Assembly (NCBI RefSeq): GCF_022810765.1
Contig: NZ_CP094494.1
Span: 1,984,001-2,048,000, forward strand
Direction of reading: 5' to 3'
DNA from: Winogradskyella sp. MH6
GTDB lineage: Bacteria > Bacteroidota > Bacteroidia > Flavobacteriales > Flavobacteriaceae
Length of the DNA: 64,000 bases
Shown: positions 18,777-26,629 of the stretch, in pieces
Position numbering within the stretch: the stretch's first letter is position 1
Layout of the letters: each line of letters starts with the position of its first letter
Program-made: the position numbers and the translations under genes
Notes under the pieces: model-generated
Seen by the model: the letters and a program-made list of their open reading frames with translations, nothing else
What the model was told of the DNA's origin: nothing
The model's database searches: none

Positions 18777-19502
18777 TTATAGTTTTCCAGTCAGCTTAAA
18801 ATACATATTTCCAATTATTGACAAGAGGACAAATATTATCCACCACATTCCATTTTTAGTTTTCTTGTCAATGTTTTTATTCCTCCGAACTTCATAAAAT
18901 GAATACCCTAAAAATAAAACCAATATTGTTCCAGTTATACCTACGATTATTTTGTCTTTCGAGATATAAACGGTAGCCATTAAACCAAGCATTAAAAGAA
19001 TTAATACGCCTTTATATTTTTCGGTCAGAGGTTTCTTGTCAGAATCGGTTATAGGTTTAATTTGAGATAATATTTGTTCAAGTTTTTCTGAATTATTTAT
19101 TTGAGAAGGAACTCCAATGATCTCAGTATTTGAATTTCCGACAATTGTTAATATACCTTTAGGATTTCTAATGATAGATTTTATTTCATTCCGAGGAATA
19201 GAAATAGTTTGAGTGTTGTTTTGTTCGCGTATTATTTCATTTTCATTTATAATCAACTTATAACTTTCAAATAATCCTTTTTGTCTATTAATTCCTTTAA
19301 ATAATCCAAAAGCTAATGCTCCTATAATTATTGGAATTACAAACGGCAATACATTCACATCACTTGACTGTCCGTTTGTATTAAAATGGCTGATAGTTAA
19401 TCCTGTTCCTGCTGCTAAAATTGCAATTGGAATAGTTTTAATAATCATTGCTTTTTTTATTTCAGCAAATCCATTTTCCTTTATTTGAAATTCAGTATTC
19501 AT
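18777..19502 (-). CDS. Hypothetical membrane protein with PH-like region (cassette gene A)
   Basis: Predicted membrane protein of 241 residues. Two hydrophobic helices lie near residues 19-37 and 50-68 and two more near 163-205. Between them is a cytoplasmic domain of beta-strand character (YKLIINENEIIREQNN, then ISIPRNEIKSI) that resembles bacterial PH-like domains; this resemblance is by eye only. It is the only gene of a unit bounded by 29-bp direct repeats. Its start codon is preceded by a T-run complement and a boundary sequence shared with the unit at 21.6-22.7 kb. Function is unknown. Confidence 0.65.
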   Translation of the reverse strand: MNTEFQIKENGFAEIKKAMIIKTIPIAILAAGTGLTISHFNTNGQSSDVNVLPFVIPIIIGALAFGLFKGINRQKGLFESYKLIINENEIIREQNNTQTISIPRNEIKSIIRNPKGILTIVGNSNTEIIGVPSQINNSEKLEQILSQIKPITDSDKKPLTEKYKGVLILLMLGLMATVYISKDKIIVGITGTILVLFLGYSFYEVRRNKNIDKKTKNGMWWIIFVLLSIIGNMYFKLTGKL

Positions 19503-19514
19503 TTTTTTTCAAAT

Positions 19515-19619
19515 TGGTGCTAATTTTAATGATATGAGTCCGTTTCAATGACTTATGTCAGAGTATAGCGAAGTTCGGCTAAATTTTTAGAAAGTCAAAG
19601 TCTTGTTGAAAGTTGGTTT
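19515..19619 (-). repeat. Proximal (5') boundary of cassette-like unit A
   Basis: The element starts at the inverted core TGGTGCTAA (19515-19523) and runs to the end of the right 29-bp direct repeat (19591-19619). From 19511 to 19598 it is about 86% identical to 22608-22696, in front of the other minus-strand cassette gene. A 21-base block including GATATGAGTCCGTTTCAATG is identical in both. The rest of the 345-bp gap to 19847 holds a small palindrome (CATCAGATTTTGATG, 19624-19638) and a promoter for the next plus-strand gene; nothing else is recognisable there. Confidence 0.8.
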
Positions 19620-19772
19620 AATGCATCAGATTTTGATGCGTTGAAGGATCTGTTTTACAAGTACACACCAAGCTGAAAATTTAAGAAGTACGGGAGAACA
19701 AACAATTATTTTTAATTATTGTTGTGTATTTTTTTCATATAAAACACTTCATGTATTTCATCTTTACTAACA

Positions 19773-19807
19773 TTTGCATTTCATTATTTAGATTTATTTT
19801 ATCTTGC
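19773..19807 (+). promoter_or_regulatory. Candidate promoter for the FG-GAP/T9SS gene
   Basis: TTTG at 19773-19776 and TATCTTGC at 19800-19807 (one mismatch to TAnnTTTG), 23 bases apart, about 40 bases before the ATG. This fits the Bacteroidota -33/-7 arrangement. Confidence 0.5.
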
Positions 19808-19847
19808 AAATTAACTCAGAAGTACAATCATTGACCTAAAACTATAC

Positions 19848-21599
19848 ATGCATCAAAAAATACTTTTTATCACTTTTTTAATAGCATTTGCAAGAATACA
19901 TTCTCAAAACTTTTTACCTTCAAATGAAATGGTTTTTGAAACACTAACGGTTTCAAATTCTGATGTTGGAGACTATGACAATGATGGTGATTTAGATATC
20001 ATTATAATGGGTTTAAATGCAGGAACGCATAGTACATTATTATATAATAATGATGGGTTAGGTAATTTTACATTAAGTCCAGTAACATTTAATGATAACT
20101 ATAGAAATGGACAAGTAGAGTTTATAGATTATGATAATGATAACGACTTAGATATTTTTATTTCAGGATTAGTAGAATCTGGCGCAAGTAAATCAAGACT
20201 TTATCAAAACAATTCAAATGTTTTTACTGAAATTCCATTCGCATTTGCCGATAATATTATAAACAATCAGTTTGCATGGGGAGATTTAGATAATGATGGT
20301 GATTTGGACTTATTATTAATGGGGAATTTTGAGATTCATGATGACTATGCTTATTTGTTTAGAAATGACGGTAATTCTAATTTTACAGAAATTAGTCAAT
20401 CATTTTTTCCCTTAAGTCAAGGGAATATTGTTTTTGCTGATATGGATAACGACGGTGATAATGATATTGTAGCAGGAGGTTTAAATAATGGTAGTAGTCA
20501 TCTAGAAATTTATGAAAACAATGGATATTTCAGTTTTACTTTTCAAACAAGTCTTGAGGGTTATTTTAATGGAGATATAGAGTTGAGGGATTTTGATGGT
20601 AATGGTCTTATAGATATCATTAAAAATGGTACTACAGAAACAGGAGATTCCACTAAGATGTATTTAAATAATGGTAGTTTTATTTTTAATGAGAACACTT
20701 CAATCGGTTTAACTTCGGTAGGTGACTCTGCAAATATTGTGTCTGCAGATTATAATGGAAATGGAGAATTAGATTTATTGATCTCCGGAAGATTACAGCC
20801 ATATACTCAATTATTGTTTTCAGCCTCGATTTTTGAGAATAGTGGTAATCTAATATTGGTAGAAAATACATCAACAGGAATCTTAAACAATGCTTTCAAT
20901 GCAATTGAAATAGGAGATTTTGACAATGATCATGATACAGACATATTTGTTTTAAAAAATAATGTTTCTAATACCTATACAAATCAATCAAGTATCCAAA
21001 ATACAATTCCTAATCCACCTTTAAGTCTATCTTCTAGTGTTACAGGCTCTAATGTGGTTTTGAGTTGGAATGATTCTACAGATAATGAGACACCTACCAA
21101 TCAGTTAACTTACAATATCTATGTAGGAACAGCTTCTGGAACGACAGATGTTGTTAGTCCTATGTCTAATTTAAATACAGGCTACAGGAAAGTTGTTGGT
21201 ATTGGAAATTCTCAGTACAAGAACCAGATGATTTTAGAGAATCTACCTGATGGAAATTACTATTGGGCAGTGCAATCTATAGATAACCAATATGAAGGTT
21301 CTTTGTTTTCTGTTGAACAAACATTTTCAATTAATGACCGCCTTAGCTTAGATGAATTTGAGGATAAAGTATCGGTTAAATATTATCCTAATCCTGTTAA
21401 TGACCGATTAATGATTTCATCGAACCAAAATATTGAAAAGGTTGCGATAAGCTCTTTTACAGGTCAAACATTGAATACACTTTCTGTTGATAATTTAACC
21501 AGCTTTTATGTTGATTTCGCTGATTTTGATTCAGGAATTTATTTCGTCTCTTTATTTTCTAGTAAAGGAAAAGATGTTGTAAAAGTTGTTAAAAAATAA
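19848..21599 (+). CDS. FG-GAP/VCBS-repeat protein with T9SS sorting domain
   Basis: Exported protein of 583 residues. The signal peptide covers about residues 1-19 (ends RIHSQ). About seven VCBS/FG-GAP-like repeats follow to about residue 380, each with an acidic Ca2+-binding-like loop of the form D-x-D-N-D-G-D-x-D (for example DYDNDGDLDIIIMG). A fibronectin-like segment follows (about 385-495), and the last 80 residues form a type A T9SS sorting domain (YYPNPVNDRL ... GIYFVSLFS ... KVVKK). It should be a surface or secreted beta-propeller adhesin- or enzyme-like protein; no catalytic motif is seen. It lies on the plus strand between two minus-strand cassette-like units. Confidence 0.88.
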   Translation: MHQKILFITFLIAFARIHSQNFLPSNEMVFETLTVSNSDVGDYDNDGDLDIIIMGLNAGTHSTLLYNNDGLGNFTLSPVTFNDNYRNGQVEFIDYDNDNDLDIFISGLVESGASKSRLYQNNSNVFTEIPFAFADNIINNQFAWGDLDNDGDLDLLLMGNFEIHDDYAYLFRNDGNSNFTEISQSFFPLSQGNIVFADMDNDGDNDIVAGGLNNGSSHLEIYENNGYFSFTFQTSLEGYFNGDIELRDFDGNGLIDIIKNGTTETGDSTKMYLNNGSFIFNENTSIGLTSVGDSANIVSADYNGNGELDLLISGRLQPYTQLLFSASIFENSGNLILVENTSTGILNNAFNAIEIGDFDNDHDTDIFVLKNNVSNTYTNQSSIQNTIPNPPLSLSSSVTGSNVVLSWNDSTDNETPTNQLTYNIYVGTASGTTDVVSPMSNLNTGYRKVVGIGNSQYKNQMILENLPDGNYYWAVQSIDNQYEGSLFSVEQTFSINDRLSLDEFEDKVSVKYYPNPVNDRLMISSNQNIEKVAISSFTGQTLNTLSVDNLTSFYVDFADFDSGIYFVSLFSSKGKDVVKVVKK

Positions 21600-21801
21600 T
21601 ACTTAGCTGTCGAAGGCTAACATTGTATGGTTTCCTTTATTTTGATACGTTTTAGAGATCTCACTATAGGTCTCGTATAACCGTCAGTTACGGGTTTAAA
21701 GTTAATGTTTTTCGGTTTAGCACTGACGTTGGCAATTCCGAGTGGATTCGACTACGTCCGAATCCACAGTAATTGCGGTTATTCATTGTTACCTGCTGGT
21801 T
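21600..21801 (-). repeat. Distal (3') end of cassette-like unit B with long hairpin
   Basis: This 202-bp spacer holds an imperfect hairpin at 21732-21776 (GCAATT and GTGGATTCG pairing with CGAATCCAC and AATTGC around an 8-base loop). Next is GTTACCTGC at 21788-21796, just after the stop codon of the minus-strand gene in reading direction. That 9-mer is the exact inverse complement of 22613-22621 on the other side of the gene. Two similar CGTCAGT-type words lie at about 21680 and, inverted, at 21722. The layout parallels 18670-18773 although the bases differ. Confidence 0.6.
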
Positions 21802-22599
21802 TCAATTCAGTTTTTTCAATTCATTCTCAATTTTAATATTCAACATATTGAGTTGACTATCGTATTTGTCCGTATCCTCGGAAACTGCTTTTTTGATTAG
21901 TAAAAATGCTTCAAGTCTTAATTCCGAATATTTTAATAGAGTTTTATTTTGGTCAGATAGATCAGATGGCAAGCCATCAATATTATCTAATTCATTTATT
22001 ATCTTGATATTCCTTTCCCATTTAGGGATGACTTTATTATCTAATTCAGATAACAATGTTGAATTACTTTTGAACCCAATATTGTCATAAAAAGTTAAGG
22101 ATTCATTTTCGTTTTTTGAGAATTCGGCAATTTTAGTGTCATAAATTTCATAAGCAGGATTGCTTGATTCAATGTATGCGTAGCCAAATATTCCAATTCC
22201 GATTATTAGTAACGATATCAGTCCAATTCCAGCTGCTCTCCAACCTGAAAAAAAGGTATTATTATTTTCTTTATGCGCTTTTAAAATATCTCCTTGTTTC
22301 CATTCAACAATTCCCCAAATAACTCCAGTATAAATCAGAGGAATTAATTGTCTCGGAATTTTATCAATTATTTGTTCTGGAAGCATAAATATTCCACCAA
22401 AAAGGATTATTGTAGTAACTATTCCAATTATTAATGATTTTCTTCCATCATCTGGATTATTTAATGCTTTGAAATTTTCACTAATCAAATATCCAGCTGC
22501 TAAAGGTCCACCTAAAAAAGTTGCTCCGCTTATTGCTTTTGATGAATAAAGTTTAATGTTTTCTGTTGTATTCTCTATTTGATTTTCAGTTTCTGTCAT
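21802..22599 (-). CDS. Hypothetical membrane protein (cassette gene B)
   Basis: I do not recognise this 265-residue protein. After a polar N-terminus come hydrophobic helices at about 23-42, 55-75, 82-100 and 122-143. A C-terminal soluble domain of about 110 residues (NPAYEIYDTKIAEFSKNENES onwards) is rich in Lys, Asn and Glu and probably helical. It is the only gene between a boundary sequence related to that of cassette gene A and a hairpin-bearing end. It reads in the same direction as the PLP enzyme upstream; the start codon is 98 bp after that gene's stop. Function is unknown. Confidence 0.65.
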   Translation of the reverse strand: MTETENQIENTTENIKLYSSKAISGATFLGGPLAAGYLISENFKALNNPDDGRKSLIIGIVTTIILFGGIFMLPEQIIDKIPRQLIPLIYTGVIWGIVEWKQGDILKAHKENNNTFFSGWRAAGIGLISLLIIGIGIFGYAYIESSNPAYEIYDTKIAEFSKNENESLTFYDNIGFKSNSTLLSELDNKVIPKWERNIKIINELDNIDGLPSDLSDQNKTLLKYSELRLEAFLLIKKAVSEDTDKYDSQLNMLNIKIENELKKLN

Positions 22600-22607
22600 T
22601 TTTTTTC

Positions 22608-22696
22608 AGCTTGCAGGTAACTTTAACGATATGAGTCCGTTTCAATGAATTATATCAGACGATAGCTAAGTTCGGCTAAATTTTTGAGAAAGTCAA
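22608..22696 (-). repeat. Proximal (5') boundary of cassette-like unit B
   Basis: The 89-bp element is about 86% identical to 19511-19598. It begins next to the cassette gene start with GCAGGTAAC (22613-22621), pairing with GTTACCTGC at 21788-21796, and ends one base from the stop codon of the PLP-dependent enzyme gene. The copy here stops exactly where that gene begins, whereas the 19.5-kb copy continues for another 21 bases. Confidence 0.8.
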
Positions 22697-22697
22697 T

Positions 22698-24542
22698 CTA
22701 CAAACTTTCAACAAAATCCAAAAACACGGCCTTATGCTTTTCTAAATCTAAATCTGGTGAAACCGCAACTCTGGCAATGTAATCTTTGTCTCCTTCCTTG
22801 GTTGTACCTTGTGTTGACGTTGCAGGAATGGTCCAATAACATCCTTTTAATTGTCCATAACTTACACAGTATTTGCTTTCGGTAGGAATTTCAGTAATCA
22901 TCAAATTAATTAATCTGAGATTTAAAGCACGTTTGTATGCTTCGCGCTCTTCATCTGTATTACCTTTTGTTGGCAAGTCTAACGAAAAAACAGATGGTGT
23001 AAAGCCTTCAGCTGCTAAAGCTTCTGAAACAAAGTTAATTTTAGCATCTGGTAATACCTCGTGAATGTAATTAACAAAAGCTCTTGTGTTTTTATAAGCG
23101 TCTGCAATACGCGTTAACATCGATGGCATTTGAGTAGCCAAAATTTGATATTGCAAAGCTGTGGCTTCGTTATCGCAAAGCTCTAAATGTCTAGCTATCG
23201 GTTGAATTAAATATTCTGCTTTTGCATTGGCTACAGCATAACCAGCAGTGCATTTTCCACCACTAGGAAACTTTGAGCCACTAACATAAGCAATGGTTTT
23301 TACATTAGAGAGTATACCGTCATCACCTAAAAATTGTACGTTAGGACAAAATGTTTGGTCTAAAATAAACACAGGTGCAATGGCAGTTGTACCATTTGGA
23401 GTTTGGCGCACTTTACTTAAAGCCGCATTAAGTTGTTCTAAATCTGGAACTTCGACACGAGGATTCGTTGGTATTTCTGCAATGATGTATGGTATAGCAT
23501 CTTCTTTAGCAAGCTGTGTTAATACTTTTTCTACGCTATTTACCATGTCGTTGTCACCATCAACAGGCAAATCAACAATTTCCACATTGTCAAGACAAGC
23601 AGCGACGCGTCTGGCTTGGTCGTTTGTACCTCCATAACAGTTTGGCGGTACTACAAATTTTATGGCTTTTCCTGGATGCTCTTTTTGAGCGTTGTCAATC
23701 AATCCCATCATAATGGCATACTGCATAGACAATCCGCTAGAAGCTACTAAGGCTTCACCAGAAGTCGCGTTAATTTCATTAATGATAGATTTTACTTTGG
23801 CTTTGTGAGTAGCTGTATCTAACTGCTGAGGTGAAAAAGAGGTTTCATTTGTATAAGCTTTTAAAGCAACTAAACAATTAGCAGGTGTCATAGCAATAGT
23901 TTCGCGACGTCTTACATGCTGAATGTCTGAAATAAAACTCGTTTTTGCTTTACCAGAAATTAATAATACGCTACCTAAATTTTCATAAAGGTTAACATAA
24001 AAATCAATAGCATCGTTTTGAAGATTTGTAGAAACAGTTTGATACTTAGAAATTAAAATAGTAGAACCATCAAAGGCTTCAACTTTATCAAGATTATCTA
24101 CCTGTTGTAATTCAAAATTATAGTTGTAAACCGATTTTAAAAGGTCAGTATTAAAACGCTCTGGTAAATCTTCAGTATATAAAATTCGCGTCGCTCTTTG
24201 CTCTAAAAGATTGGTGCGTAATACGGCTAAAACAGGAATACTTTCTGAAGAAAAGCTAATCACATTTTCTGAGTTGAGACCATTAAGTTTTGCAATGGTC
24301 CATTCTAAAACCGAAGACAGAGGATGTCCAAGTCTTATATAATCGTAAGCTGTTGGTAACTGGCTTAAGGATTGGGTAGTTGAATCTTCAGACTTATAAA
24401 GAGTTTCAAATTGCTCTATAAATTGAGTTTTTGCTAATTTTTCGTTGTAAATGTCTAAACGATGTGTGGTTAAATTCAACCAATCGCTAGGCATATTTTC
24501 TATAGTGTTTTTTATGTAATTCAGCATTTGAAAATCTTTCAT
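22698..24542 (-). CDS. Cys/Met-metabolism-type PLP-dependent enzyme with long N-terminal region
   Basis: Fold-type I pyridoxal-phosphate enzyme of 614 residues, resembling the cystathionine gamma-synthase/beta-lyase family in its C-terminal two thirds. The likely Schiff-base lysine is Lys424 in SGSKFPSGGK. An upstream cofactor-binding stretch (GEALVASSGLSMQYAIMMGL) fits the glycine-rich phosphate-binding loop, and ILDQTFCPN supplies the Asp that contacts the pyridine. About 200 residues precede the usual start of the family and have a related alpha/beta look without a lysine motif. The reaction cannot be assigned beyond sulfur amino-acid-type chemistry. It has its own promoter; a cassette-like unit begins right after its stop codon. 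Confidence 0.8.
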   Translation of the reverse strand: MKDFQMLNYIKNTIENMPSDWLNLTTHRLDIYNEKLAKTQFIEQFETLYKSEDSTTQSLSQLPTAYDYIRLGHPLSSVLEWTIAKLNGLNSENVISFSSESIPVLAVLRTNLLEQRATRILYTEDLPERFNTDLLKSVYNYNFELQQVDNLDKVEAFDGSTILISKYQTVSTNLQNDAIDFYVNLYENLGSVLLISGKAKTSFISDIQHVRRRETIAMTPANCLVALKAYTNETSFSPQQLDTATHKAKVKSIINEINATSGEALVASSGLSMQYAIMMGLIDNAQKEHPGKAIKFVVPPNCYGGTNDQARRVAACLDNVEIVDLPVDGDNDMVNSVEKVLTQLAKEDAIPYIIAEIPTNPRVEVPDLEQLNAALSKVRQTPNGTTAIAPVFILDQTFCPNVQFLGDDGILSNVKTIAYVSGSKFPSGGKCTAGYAVANAKAEYLIQPIARHLELCDNEATALQYQILATQMPSMLTRIADAYKNTRAFVNYIHEVLPDAKINFVSEALAAEGFTPSVFSLDLPTKGNTDEEREAYKRALNLRLINLMITEIPTESKYCVSYGQLKGCYWTIPATSTQGTTKEGDKDYIARVAVSPDLDLEKHKAVFLDFVESL

Positions 24543-24565
24543 TTATTCCTTTTTCTTTTGGCTTG

Positions 24566-24573
24566 CAAAGATA
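24566..24573 (-). promoter_or_regulatory. Promoter -7 element for the PLP enzyme gene
   Basis: The minus strand reads TATCTTTG, a perfect TAnnTTTG match, 23 bases upstream of the ATG at 24542. The -33 region is not clear. Confidence 0.55.
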
Positions 24574-24612
24574 AATTACTTGAGAGTTCTTTAAAACCTT
24601 AGAAAGGTTAAT

Positions 24613-25206
24613 TTACATTAAAACTTTATCTAAAAATTGCCTAATGCTTTCTTGGTTGATTCTAATTAATTCCTCGCGAGCTGCTACCATATCGCTTGTT
24701 TTTTTGTCTTGAGAGAGTTTAAATTTTCCTTCCCAATGCGCAATGTCTATTTCAAACATTTTGATGTAATTGAGATTAGCATCCAGGCGAGGATTATTTG
24801 GTTCTAAAGTATATTTTGGGTTGGGACTTTCTAGAAATTCAGTCATTGCGATTAATGACTGTTTTAAGACGTCTTTGTCTTCAATCGCAGAGACTTTCCC
24901 TTTGAGGTGTACTCTGATATAATTGTATGTTGGTAATTGAGTAGTGGAGTATATGCTCGGTGAAATATAGCATTGCGGTCCGTAAAAGAGTACTGTGATA
25001 TCGTTGTTGTTTTTCAACAAATCAGTTTGCGGATTGTAAATATCAATATGCCCAATAAGTTTTCCTTCTTCATAAATAAGGGGCAAATGAGTTATTAAAG
25101 GCTTATTATCTTTAACCGAAATTATCGTAGCTAAAGGATAGGTTTTAATCACTTCGATAATGTGATTTCTATCTGAGTCTTGATGATGTTTTGGAGGGTA
25201 GTTCAT
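24613..25206 (-). CDS. PaiB-like FMN-binding protein
   Basis: Protein of 197 residues of the PaiB family (FMN-binding split barrel, often labelled negative transcriptional regulator). Diagnostic segments are the opening YPPKHH, the central YGPQCYISPSIY and QLPTYNYIRVHLKGKV, which match the Y-I-S-P-S-x-Y ... P-T-x-N-Y-x-x-V-H pattern. The C-terminal helix carries the conserved R-x-N-Q-E-S-type tail. In Bacillus, PaiB works with PaiA in sporulation and protease control; here there is no PaiA, so the role is unknown, possibly flavin-linked detoxification. Confidence 0.85.
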   Translation of the reverse strand: MNYPPKHHQDSDRNHIIEVIKTYPLATIISVKDNKPLITHLPLIYEEGKLIGHIDIYNPQTDLLKNNNDITVLFYGPQCYISPSIYSTTQLPTYNYIRVHLKGKVSAIEDKDVLKQSLIAMTEFLESPNPKYTLEPNNPRLDANLNYIKMFEIDIAHWEGKFKLSQDKKTSDMVAAREELIRINQESIRQFLDKVLM

Positions 25207-25254
25207 GTTTTGCTATGCTAAAATTGCTTCAGTATCTCATTTTTAAATTTTTTA

Positions 25255-25281
25255 GATCCTGAAACGAGTTCAGGCTGACAT
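25255..25281 (-). repeat. Partial copy of the TTTTGTCATCC-type repeat
   Basis: On the minus strand TGTCAGCCTGAAC...GTTTCAGGATC matches the left end of the element at 16594-16676 with two mismatches over 27 bases. It keeps the CCTGAA/TTCAGG palindrome but has no right end. It lies between the DUF1569 gene and the PaiB-like gene. Confidence 0.7.
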
Positions 25282-25285
25282 GTGA

Positions 25286-25738
25286 TTATACTCCAAACTG
25301 TCTAAGGTGATGATCTAAATGCTTGTAAGCACTTTTTCCCCATTGTTCGGCTGTAAAGTTTCCGAAATAAGGATGTTCCTTAGAAGGCTCAAAATAATCT
25401 TTGGATTGACTCATTTTATCAATTTTGGATTTCAATTTTTCTTTTTGATCATTAAAATTGAGACTATCAGTGATAATATATTCTTTTGCAGTTGGCAGTC
25501 CTTGTTTCCATGGTTTATCATTGTAAAGGCTTGGTGCTACAAGTTTAAAAAGGCTTTTCTTTAGCCAATTTGGTTTTTTTATTTCAGATTCACCCAATGC
25601 TAATTCTATTGGTTTTGTGCAATGCTCAAGCATTTGTTCAACATTCATTTTTCCCCAATTAGCAGTAGTATTTTCATTTAGATTTTCTAACCTATTTTTA
25701 ATTTCGTTATAGGCATTTTCTTCAAATATAGATTTCAT
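25286..25738 (-). CDS. DUF1569 (DinB-like) protein
   Basis: Cytoplasmic protein of 150 residues resembling DUF1569, a four-helix family related to DinB/YfiT metal-dependent proteins. Visible features are W-G-K-M-N-V-E-Q-M-L-E-H-C near residue 28-40, and the C-terminal FGNFTAEQWGKSAYKHLDHHLRQFG with clustered histidines (HLDHHLRQF). The His residues in the two segments (H39, then H141, H144 and H145 or near) could bind a metal; this is inference from the DinB fold. Biological role is unknown. It has no obvious operon partner. Confidence 0.8.
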   Translation of the reverse strand: MKSIFEENAYNEIKNRLENLNENTTANWGKMNVEQMLEHCTKPIELALGESEIKKPNWLKKSLFKLVAPSLYNDKPWKQGLPTAKEYIITDSLNFNDQKEKLKSKIDKMSQSKDYFEPSKEHPYFGNFTAEQWGKSAYKHLDHHLRQFGV

Positions 25739-25888
25739 GTGTATATATTTATTGTGTTGATGGTTACATGGAACATCTTTAATTATTATTCCTTAGAGTA
25801 ATTAAAAATTAATCTAAGATGTTTCATTTTGATTGATTTTAATTGAAAAATTTAGATGCTTCAAGTTACAATTTTTTATCTTTAGAGC

Positions 25889-26587
25889 ATGTCGGAAAAT
25901 TCAAATTCATTCTCCATCAAAAACTGGTCTCAAGACGATCAACCCAGAGAAAAATTACGAGATAAAGGAAAGTCTGTACTTTCGGATGCAGAACTGGTTG
26001 CCATCTTAATTGGTTCTGGGAGTAGAGAGGAAAGTGCTGTTGATTTGTGTAAACGCATCCTGGCAAGTGTAGACCATAACCTTAATGCTTTGGGAAAGTT
26101 GTCTATTAAACAATTAATGGAATTTAAAGGCATTGGAGAGGCCAAAGCGATTACGATTGCAGCAGCAATGGAATTGGGTAGAAGACGACGATTAGAAGAT
26201 GTTGTGCAATTAGATAAGATTACTTCTAGTCGATCTGTGTTTGATGTTATGCAACCTGTTTTAGGAGAACTACCTCATGAAGAGTTTTGGATACTCTATC
26301 TTAATAATTCAAATAAAGTCATTCAAAAAAATCAATTGAGCAAAGGTGGTATAACTGGGACTTTAGTCGATGTGCGTTTGGTACTAAAATCGGCTTTAGA
26401 AGTAGGTGCAACGTCATTAATTTTGTGTCATAATCATCCTTCAGGTACTTTAAAACCAAGTCAAGCAGATAAAGATATTACTCAAAAGTTAAAAACAGCT
26501 GCGCAAAGTTTAGATATAAAAGTTTTAGACCATTTAATTATTACCGAGAAAACGTATTTTAGTTTTGCAGATGATGGTATTCTGTAA
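25889..26587 (+). CDS. radC: RadC family protein (JAB/MPN domain)
   Basis: Protein of 232 residues, normal for RadC. The N-terminal UPF0758 region includes a helix-hairpin-helix (LMEFKGIGEAKAITIAAAMELGRR). The C-terminal JAB1/MPN metalloprotease-like domain carries the HNHPSGTLKPSQAD motif (His-x-His, Ser and Asp metal/catalytic positions). RadC was named for DNA repair but its enzymatic role is unproven. It sits alone before the deacetylase-like gene, 42 bp away, which reads in the same direction and could be cotranscribed. Confidence 0.93.
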   Translation: MSENSNSFSIKNWSQDDQPREKLRDKGKSVLSDAELVAILIGSGSREESAVDLCKRILASVDHNLNALGKLSIKQLMEFKGIGEAKAITIAAAMELGRRRRLEDVVQLDKITSSRSVFDVMQPVLGELPHEEFWILYLNNSNKVIQKNQLSKGGITGTLVDVRLVLKSALEVGATSLILCHNHPSGTLKPSQADKDITQKLKTAAQSLDIKVLDHLIITEKTYFSFADDGIL

Positions 26588-26629
26588 TTAACTAATACCA
26601 ACTGCTACTGAATACCGCAAACTTAAAAT

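Noticed and set aside
18529..22700. Conventional insertion sequence or integrative element
   Set aside because: No transposase, integrase, relaxase or tRNA attachment site is present; only single unknown genes with repeat boundaries.
23293..23637. 114-codon frame antisense to the PLP enzyme
   Set aside because: Lies over the catalytic lysine region of a clear enzyme; composition reflects the opposite strand.
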